From: Acidobacteriota bacterium
GTDB lineage: Bacteria; Acidobacteriota; Vicinamibacteria; Vicinamibacterales; Vicinamibacteraceae
DNA: 35,527 bases
Assembly: GCA_023429845.1 (NCBI GenBank)
Contig: JAEZCY010000091.1
Location: forward strand, 1-35,527
Direction: 5' to 3'
A program made the position numbers and the translations under genes. This document shows positions 8,241-14,121 of this stretch, piece by piece; position 1 is the stretch's first letter; each line of letters begins with the position of its first letter. The notes beneath the pieces are model-generated. The model did no database searches and had not been told where the DNA came from. It was given only the letters and a program-made list of their open reading frames with translations.

Positions 8241-9922
8241 CAGCGACCGCCCGCCTTCGCCCGCGGCAGGGCGAACTGGTCACCCGCCTTGTAGGCCGGC
8301 ATCTGCGGCAGCGCCGCGATGCGCCATCCGAGCGCGGCCATCAACCGCGTGTCCTCCACGGCGCCCGTCCAGTCCCAGTCGTCCGAGATCTCGTCGGACG
8401 GCTGGTGATAATGCGTCGCGTTGTAGGCGTCGCTCATCTCGCGAGCCCTGGCGGCCCGTGGACCTCGGAAGCCGCTGGGGTCGCCGAGCGTCAGCGAGAA
8501 CGCCGGCACGCCGGCCTTCGCGAACGGGAAGTGATCCGAGCGGAAGAAGTACCCGCGTTCCGGGTGGGCATCGACGCCGGGTTCGCGCGCCTGGGCTCGC
8601 GCGACTTCTTCCACGAGCGCCACGGCATCTGTGCGGTCGGCGCCCAGCAAGACGAACGATGCCGAGGATCCGTAGACGTTCATGCTGTCCACGTTGAGGT
8701 TCGCGGCAAAGGCGCCGATGGGTATCGGCGGGTCCTGCGCGAAGTATTCGGACCCGAGCAGCCCGCGCTCTTCCGCCGTCGGCGCGAGGAAGTAGACGGT
8801 GCGCCCGGGCCTGGCGTCCGCCGTCACGAAGACGCGAGCGAGCTCGAGCAACGCCGCCACTCCGGACGCGTTGTCGCGTGCACCGTTCCAGATGCCGTCC
8901 GAGCCATCAGTCGTGTCGCGGCGGCCCATGTGGTCGTAGTGCGACGAGTAGACGATGGCTTGGTCGGCGCGCCGACCCGTGAGCTTGCCGACGACGTTCG
9001 GCGACATCTTGCGCGTGGTCTGCTGCTGCACGCGCAACGACACCGTCACGCCGAGCGGCACCGGCGCCGCGCCACGCGTGAGCGCCCGCTTCCTCAACGC
9101 GGACAGATCGTGCCCACCCAGCGCCGCCAGCGAACTCGAGGCCGCCTCGGTGAGCCACGACTTCAGTTGCAGCCCGCCCGCACCGGGGGCGGGCGGCAGG
9201 AACACCTGTTCCCCCACCGTCGTCGAGAGCACGACGCCGAACGGATAGGTCGCGGAGGGCTCGGTATGGATGAGGATCACCCCCGCCGCTCCCTGGCGGA
9301 TCGCTTCCTCGTACTTGTAGGTCCAGCGTCCGTAATACGTCAGGGCCTTGCCTCCGAACAGCTCCGGCTCGGCCTCGGTGGCAGGCGGGTCGTTGACCAT
9401 GGCCATCACGACCTTGCCCTTGAGGTCGGCGCCCGCGTAGTCGTCCCAGCGAAACTCCGGTGCGACGATGCCGTGGCCGACGAAGACGACCTCGGCGTCG
9501 AGTGTCACGGCCGGGGCCTCGACGGAGGCGAGCAATGCCAGGTCGTCTCCTGCCGTGAAGGCGCGCGTACCTTTGGGCCCCTTTGCCTGCATGCTCGTGC
9601 CGTCGCGCGCAATCGTCGCCGCGACGATTGGCACCGGCTGGAAGTAGCTGCCGTCCTTCGCGCCGGGCTCGAGCCCCAGCAGCGCGAACTGAGTCGCGAT
9701 GTACCTGGCCGCCAGCTCACCACCCCTGGCGCCGGGCGCGCGTCCCTCCAGCAGGTCGTCGCTGAGGAACCGCGCGTGGGCGAGCATGCGGTCTCCGCTG
9801 ATCGACGCCAGGTCGAGTCCCGCCGGCGCCTGCGCTGCAGGACGCCCGGGCATCGCAAGCACGGCGACGAGAGCGACGAGCGAGGCGGCGGCCGCGGTGC
9901 GGCCGGGCATTCGGGAGACCAT
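8240..9922 (-). CDS. Secreted M28 family zinc aminopeptidase with PA domain
   Basis: 560-residue exported exopeptidase predicted to release N-terminal amino acids from peptides in the periplasm or outside the cell. A signal peptide covers about residues 1-31 (hydrophobic LVALVAVLAMPG, cleavage near AAQA). A protease-associated domain occupies roughly 130-270. The M28 catalytic part carries the di-zinc ligands in YSSHYDHMG, GARDNASGVAALLE, APTAEERGLLGSEYF (catalytic Glu and ligand), NVDSMNVYG and FRSDHFPFAKAGVP. The ATG at 9922 follows a TACAAT hexamer by six bases. It is the first gene of a unit with the PLP dehydratase and perhaps cca. Confidence 0.92.
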   Translation of the reverse strand: MVSRMPGRTAAAASLVALVAVLAMPGRPAAQAPAGLDLASISGDRMLAHARFLSDDLLEGRAPGARGGELAARYIATQFALLGLEPGAKDGSYFQPVPIVAATIARDGTSMQAKGPKGTRAFTAGDDLALLASVEAPAVTLDAEVVFVGHGIVAPEFRWDDYAGADLKGKVVMAMVNDPPATEAEPELFGGKALTYYGRWTYKYEEAIRQGAAGVILIHTEPSATYPFGVVLSTTVGEQVFLPPAPGAGGLQLKSWLTEAASSSLAALGGHDLSALRKRALTRGAAPVPLGVTVSLRVQQQTTRKMSPNVVGKLTGRRADQAIVYSSHYDHMGRRDTTDGSDGIWNGARDNASGVAALLELARVFVTADARPGRTVYFLAPTAEERGLLGSEYFAQDPPIPIGAFAANLNVDSMNVYGSSASFVLLGADRTDAVALVEEVARAQAREPGVDAHPERGYFFRSDHFPFAKAGVPAFSLTLGDPSGFRGPRAARAREMSDAYNATHYHQPSDEISDDWDWTGAVEDTRLMAALGWRIAALPQMPAYKAGDQFALPRAKAGGR

Positions 9923-9928
9923 CCGCCG

Positions 9929-9934
9929 ATTGTA
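9929..9934 (-). promoter_or_regulatory. Putative -10 box TACAAT, leaderless, for the M28 unit
   Basis: TACAAT on the minus strand ends 6 bases before the ATG at 9922. It is close to consensus (five of six bases of TATAAT). No ribosome-binding site can fit in the gap. Confidence 0.5.
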
Positions 9935-10001
9935 GCCGGCAGCCCGTCCCGGTTCGACGCAGCGTCACCGCCATGGATCGACGCCTGCCGCGCACCCGGC
10001 C

Positions 10002-10007
10002 TATACT
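10002..10007 (+). promoter_or_regulatory. Putative -10 box TATACT, leaderless, for the barrel protein gene
   Basis: TATACT matches the consensus at five of six bases and ends 7 bases before the ATG at 10015. A start at 9973 would put this hexamer inside the coding region and precede the signal peptide with extra residues, so 10015 is preferred. Confidence 0.5.
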
Positions 10008-10014
10008 CGCGGCG

Positions 10015-10665
10015 ATGCGCGTGCCCGCCAGAACCCTTGCACTCGTCACCGCATGCTTACTCGTGGCGGTGGCGCCGGCTGCGGCACAGCCAACGGAGCC
10101 GCCCGGACCGTTCGCGGTGGACGTTCGGGGCGCCTTCAGCAGCGTCGGCCGTTCAGACGACCTGGCCGCGCCTCGCGGACTCCGCGCGGGGGAACTGCCC
10201 AAGAGGGTCCTCGGGCTCGACGTCGGCGCGCATGTGTACCCGGTGCGCGGGCGCGTCACCCTCGGCCTTGGTGCGTCGCTGTTGGTGATCGGGGGCACGC
10301 AGGCGCCCGGCGAGCCCGAGGAAGGCGCCACCGACGTCGGCATCGTCTCGGGCGAGTACGCGGTGCGGGCAGTCGTGCCGCAGTTGTCGCTGAACTTCGG
10401 GTCGAGTCGCGGCTGGAGTTATCTCGGCGCCGGGCTCGGCTTCTCCCAGCTCAAGGCAGGACCGTCGGAGTCGGAACTGAGCTACAGCCCGCAGTTGCTG
10501 ACGCTGAACCTGGGAGGCGGCGCCCGCTGGTTCGTCAGCGAGCATGTCGCCTTCACGTTCGACGGCCGCTACTACCGGATCGGCGCGAAGGATCTCGACA
10601 GCGGCTACGTGGGCAATCCCATGGTGTCGATGTTCGTCCTCAGCGCCGGTCTCAGTTTCAAGTAG
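10015..10665 (+). CDS. Outer-membrane beta-barrel protein (small, OmpA/OmpW-like fold)
   Basis: 216-residue exported protein of unknown role, probably a small 8-stranded outer-membrane barrel. Residues 1-24 form a signal peptide (RVPARTLALVTACLLVAVAP, cleavage after AAAQ). The mature part has alternating hydrophobic strands separated by short turns: VTLGLGASLLVIGG, PQLSLNFGSS, GWSYLGAGLGFSQLK, LLTLNLGGGARWFV, VAFTFDGRYYRI and the closing MFVLSAGLSFK, which ends with an aromatic-aliphatic-basic pattern typical of barrels inserted by BamA. No lipobox or catalytic motif is seen. It faces the dienelactone hydrolase gene convergently with only 7 bases between stops, so no separate terminator fits there. 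Confidence 0.75.
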   Translation: MRVPARTLALVTACLLVAVAPAAAQPTEPPGPFAVDVRGAFSSVGRSDDLAAPRGLRAGELPKRVLGLDVGAHVYPVRGRVTLGLGASLLVIGGTQAPGEPEEGATDVGIVSGEYAVRAVVPQLSLNFGSSRGWSYLGAGLGFSQLKAGPSESELSYSPQLLTLNLGGGARWFVSEHVAFTFDGRYYRIGAKDLDSGYVGNPMVSMFVLSAGLSFK

Positions 10666-10672
10666 TCGCCGC

Positions 10673-11608
10673 CTACTTCAGGTGCTGTTTGAGGAAGGCC
10701 AGCATGGTCGGCCAGGCCTGCTGCGTCGCCTTCAGGTTCGCTCCCTCGCGGCCACTCTGTGCGCGAAGGAAGCCGTGGCCGGCGCCCGCGTACGTGTGCA
10801 CGTCGAACACCTTCCCGAGCGTCTTCATGGCCGCCTGCGCCGGCGGCACCGTCGCATTGACCCGCGCATCGTCTTCGCCGTACAGGCCGAGGACGGCGGC
10901 CCTGGTGCTGCCGAGCGTCGACAGGTCCGAGGGGGAGCCTCCGTAGTACACGACGGCCGCATCGAGATCCGGCTGCTTCGTGGCGTACACGAAGCTCGTT
11001 GACCCGCCCCAGCAGTACCCGACGGTCGCAGTACGGCCGTTGGCGGCCGGCAGCTTGGCACCGTGCGCGTGCACGGCGTTCAGCTTCGTGACGACCTCGT
11101 CGGGCGTGAGCCCGCGGACGCCGGCCACCACGTCGTCGCGCGACGCGTAGGCCTCGGTGCCGCCGCCGTTCGGGCCCTTGCCCGTCAGCAGGTCAGGTGC
11201 GATCGCGATGTACCCGTCGGCCGCGAGTTGGTCGGCCACGCCGCGAATCCAGTCGGTCAACCCGTAGATCTCGTGGATGACGATCACCACCGGCGCCTTG
11301 TCCTTGCGCTCCGGATACGACGTCCAGGCTCGCAGCGTGCCGCCACCCGGCACGCTGACGTCGGTGTATTCGCCATGCCGCGGCGACGCGTTCAGCCGGG
11401 CCTTGGCGTCCTCCTCGCCTGCCGGCAGGCCGGCCGTTCCGAGAGCGGCCCCGCCCTGTCCGGTCGCCTGAGTGGCGGACTGCGCGGGGGACGACTCGGC
11501 GGCGTGGCCCGCATGCGGGTCCGCGGCGGCAGCGATCTGCGCGGTTGCGGGCCGCGGCGTGCCGACGAGCACGGCGGCGAGCAGCGCGAGTACGTGGTGC
11601 AGCTTCAT
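10673..11608 (-). CDS. Exported dienelactone hydrolase family protein
   Basis: 311-residue alpha/beta hydrolase with a signal peptide (residues 1-23, cleavage near ATAQ) and a low-complexity Ala/Gln spacer to about residue 70. The hydrolase core has VIVIHEIYGL (the Glu characteristic of the family), GYCWGG with the nucleophile Cys199, GEDDARV (Asp) and GAGHGFLR (His), so the Cys-Asp-His triad of dienelactone hydrolases is complete. Export is less usual, because classical enzymes act in the cytoplasm in chloroaromatic breakdown; this one may hydrolyse another lactone or ester in the periplasm. Its ribosome-binding site AAGGAG overlaps the TAA stop of the upstream SDR gene, 12 bases away, so the two form an operon. 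Confidence 0.88.
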   Translation of the reverse strand: MKLHHVLALLAAVLVGTPRPATAQIAAAADPHAGHAAESSPAQSATQATGQGGAALGTAGLPAGEEDAKARLNASPRHGEYTDVSVPGGGTLRAWTSYPERKDKAPVVIVIHEIYGLTDWIRGVADQLAADGYIAIAPDLLTGKGPNGGGTEAYASRDDVVAGVRGLTPDEVVTKLNAVHAHGAKLPAANGRTATVGYCWGGSTSFVYATKQPDLDAAVVYYGGSPSDLSTLGSTRAAVLGLYGEDDARVNATVPPAQAAMKTLGKVFDVHTYAGAGHGFLRAQSGREGANLKATQQAWPTMLAFLKQHLK

Positions 11609-11620
11609 GCAGTCTGCTCC

Positions 11621-12562
11621 TTACGGATTGTGCTGTTCCTGTTCCTGCTCCTGCTTGGCCCGCCGCCCGCGGCGCAGTTCCTCGAACAGGCGCGGGATGT
11701 TCCCGGCCACCGATCGCAGCGACGGCGTCCAGCCCAGGGCCCGCGCCTTCGGGCTTCGCACTCGCTGATCGAGCGCCAGGGCGTCGGCGTACGGGCCCAT
11801 CTTCGTGCGCGCCTCGGCAAGCGGCACGAACCGGATGTCGGGCGCATGCGGGCGGTGCGCCGCGATTGCGTCGGCAATGGTGCGTACCTGCTCGTCGGCC
11901 TCGTCAGTGGCGTGGAAGACGCCGCGGCCTTCGTCGGAGGTGAGGACCTTGACGTACAGATCCGCGAGATCGCGGTCGTACACCAGCGACCAGTGGTTGT
12001 CACCCGCGCCAACGATGCGCATCAGCCCGTTCTCCGCGCCGCTCAGCAGGTCGCTGACGATGCCACGCGAGCCGCCGTAGACGATGCCGGGGCGGATCAC
12101 GGCGGTGCGCAGCGTGTCGGTCGCGGCCTCGAGCACGAGCCGCTCGTGCGCCGGCCGCCAGGCCGAGAACTCGATGGGCGCGATGGGGGCGGTTTCGTCG
12201 ACCGGCTCTGGCGCGGGCCCGAGCACCCAGACTCCGGAGGTGTACACGAACGAGGCCGGGCCGCGCGCTCCGGCGTGCCGGGCAATCTCGACGAGCGTGT
12301 CCAGAGCGATGCGCTCGATCTCGACGCCCTTCGGCGAGAACTCGAACGCGGCGTGCACGAACGCGTCGCAACCGGACGCCTGCTGTCGCCACGTGCTGGG
12401 GTTGCCGAGCGTACCAACGGCGGTTGCGATGCCCCGCTCCGCGAGACGACGAGCCTTCTCCTGGTGCCGCACCAGCCCGACGACCTCATGGGAGGCACGC
12501 TGGAGCGCGTCGACCACCACGGACCCGATGTAGCCGGTCGCTCCCGTTACGAACACTCGCAT
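11621..12562 (-). CDS. NAD-dependent epimerase/dehydratase (atypical SDR)
   Basis: 313-residue Rossmann-fold protein of the extended/atypical SDR group. TGATGYIG at 7-14 binds the dinucleotide, HAAFE and VYTSGVWVLG mark strands four and five. At the place where catalytic enzymes have YxxxK the sequence reads AWRPAHE, so Tyr and Lys appear replaced by Trp and His, although the Ser of TSGVW remains. This suggests an atypical reductase or an NAD(P)-sensing protein. The C-terminus is a short Lys/Gln/Glu tract (KQEQEQEQ) encoded by a near-perfect hexamer repeat. First gene of the pair with dienelactone hydrolase; a weak AGGAAAG lies upstream of the ATG. Confidence 0.85.
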   Translation of the reverse strand: MRVFVTGATGYIGSVVVDALQRASHEVVGLVRHQEKARRLAERGIATAVGTLGNPSTWRQQASGCDAFVHAAFEFSPKGVEIERIALDTLVEIARHAGARGPASFVYTSGVWVLGPAPEPVDETAPIAPIEFSAWRPAHERLVLEAATDTLRTAVIRPGIVYGGSRGIVSDLLSGAENGLMRIVGAGDNHWSLVYDRDLADLYVKVLTSDEGRGVFHATDEADEQVRTIADAIAAHRPHAPDIRFVPLAEARTKMGPYADALALDQRVRSPKARALGWTPSLRSVAGNIPRLFEELRRGRRAKQEQEQEQHNP

Positions 12563-12755
12563 ACGAGCTGTCGCTTTCCTGTGGCCTCACCCGAGGCACG
12601 TCATCTGCGGGTGCCAGCGGCGTCACCTGGTCGGCACGCGCAGGCGCGAGCAGGTCCTTCCGGCAGCGGAGGGCCATTCTAGCCCGCTTCGCCGACGACA
12701 TCCTCGTGACGAGCCGCTACCTCTGCCGTGCCGAGCCGACGCCCCTGACGCGTCC

Positions 12756-14096
12756 TCAGATGTCCCAGAGCCGCCGGCCGTCGTAGCACGTGATCATCCC
12801 GTCCGTGCTCACCTTGAGCACCGGCCCGAACTGGCTGGCGGTCTGCGCCGCGGTCGTGCGCGCCCCCTCCGACACCCAGGCGTCGCCGGTGTCCACGTGC
12901 GGATGCATGAGGATCGCTCCGGCGGCGATGAGGCGCCCGTGCGAGTCCACAACCGTTGCGCCGTCGAGACTCGCCAGGCCGAGCAGCACGCTGTCGTTCA
13001 CGTCGTCGAGGTTCCGCCCGCGCAGGAGGTAGTGCAGCGGCCGTCGTCCGCCGTCGCGATCCGAGCCGTCGCCGTTCTGGACGTCGAGACGGTCCACCGG
13101 GGCGACGAGCGCACCGGCGGCCGCCCGGTCGCGCAGTACGACGAGCAGGGCGCCCTGGCGCGCGTCGGCCATGTCGAGGGCGCATTGGAACAGCTTCTCC
13201 GCGATCTCGCGCGAACCGACCGCCTGGAGCCACTGGGCGTACTTGGCCTCGACGTCGGTCAGGTGCCATGCGGCGTTGCGGAAGGTGAAGACGTGCGCGC
13301 CTTCGGCAAACACCTTGATCTCGTGCGAGGGCGTCAGCACGATGCAGGTGTCGCGCGTGCCGAGCGTCGCAGCGGCGTGCTGCCGGTACGAGGACGGGCA
13401 CGGCGAGGTCACGGCGATCATCGGGTGGATCTCGCGGGCGCGGTGGGTGATGTCGATGATGTCGAGGAGCAGGCCGTCGGGCGCGATCAGGAAGACGGTG
13501 TGCAGGCCGTCACACAGGCGGTAGAAGCTCTTGACGACGGTGAGCGGGTGCCCGTAGAGCCTCGCCGCATGCTGCCGCTCGTGCGCGTCGTCTTCGCCGA
13601 GCACGAGCACGCCCGACGAGATGGCGCGGCTCTCGTAACTCGAGAGCGCGGCCACGCGCAGCACCTCGATGCAACTGGCCAGGCGATCGGCGCGGCTCCG
13701 CTCGGCGCTGGCCAGGTAAGGCCGGCGGTCGAGGAACGCCGCGACGTACCGGTCCTCGATCATCCCCTGGAACAGGTCGGCGCGTGCGGTCAGGATGGCG
13801 GGGTCGAAGATGGCGCGATAGCGCGCCGAGAGCACCTCGCCGATGGCCCGGGCCACGCGCAGTTCGTGCGACGTGAAGGGCTGGGCGCGGGGCACGTGCA
13901 GGATGTGCCGCGTGCCGAACCAGCGCAGGACGAGCTCACTCGGGTTGGCCGTCGCCTCGATGGCGAGCGTGCCGGTCGAGGAATCGGACAGCGACGCCTC
14001 GACTTCGAGCGTGGCTCGCGCGAGGAAGCGCTGAAGTGCGTTCTGCAGCAGGCTGTCGTAGAGCGCGCTTGCGGCAATGGCCGTCGGCACTGACAT
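12756..14096 (-). CDS. Degenerate DisA_N/diadenylate-cyclase-fold protein, putative nucleotide sensor
   Basis: 446-residue soluble protein. The C-terminal 150 residues resemble the DAC (DisA_N) domain that makes c-di-AMP: DGATVVDSHGRLIAAGAIL starts at D378, keeping the DGA motif, and GARTTAAQTAS starts at G411, followed by VLKVSTDGMITCYDGRRL, the last strand pair. Active cyclases have GTRHRAA; here RHR reads R413-T-T, so two ATP-contacting residues are changed. That pattern suggests loss of cyclase activity and possible use as a nucleotide sensor, as proposed for the DACN-type sensor domains (family recalled from memory, not checked). The first 300 residues match nothing I recognise. It is divergent from the ligase-acyltransferase fusion through overlapping -10 boxes. 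Confidence 0.68.
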   Translation of the reverse strand: MSVPTAIAASALYDSLLQNALQRFLARATLEVEASLSDSSTGTLAIEATANPSELVLRWFGTRHILHVPRAQPFTSHELRVARAIGEVLSARYRAIFDPAILTARADLFQGMIEDRYVAAFLDRRPYLASAERSRADRLASCIEVLRVAALSSYESRAISSGVLVLGEDDAHERQHAARLYGHPLTVVKSFYRLCDGLHTVFLIAPDGLLLDIIDITHRAREIHPMIAVTSPCPSSYRQHAAATLGTRDTCIVLTPSHEIKVFAEGAHVFTFRNAAWHLTDVEAKYAQWLQAVGSREIAEKLFQCALDMADARQGALLVVLRDRAAAGALVAPVDRLDVQNGDGSDRDGGRRPLHYLLRGRNLDDVNDSVLLGLASLDGATVVDSHGRLIAAGAILMHPHVDTGDAWVSEGARTTAAQTASQFGPVLKVSTDGMITCYDGRRLWDI

Positions 14097-14106
14097 GAGC
14101 GTCCAC

Positions 14107-14113
14107 TATCATA
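14107..14113. promoter_or_regulatory. Bidirectional promoter with overlapping -10 boxes
   Basis: Plus-strand TATCAT (14107-14112) and minus-strand TATGAT (14113-14108) overlap by five bases. The plus hexamer ends 9 bases before the ATG at 14122; the minus hexamer ends 11 bases before the ATG at 14096. Polymerase could occupy only one of the two at a time, so expression of the pair should be mutually exclusive on a given molecule. Confidence 0.5.
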
Positions 14114-14121
14114 AGCGGCCA

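Noticed and set aside
12486..12701. A 71-codon minus-strand open frame in the gap before the SDR gene
   Set aside because: It has no ribosome-binding site and no domain, and it overlaps the start of the SDR gene in another frame.
12563..12755. A regulatory RNA or small gene in the 193-base gap
   Set aside because: Only a minus-strand TAGAAT at 12681-12676 stands out, 114 bases from the SDR start, with no -35 box or stable fold noticed.
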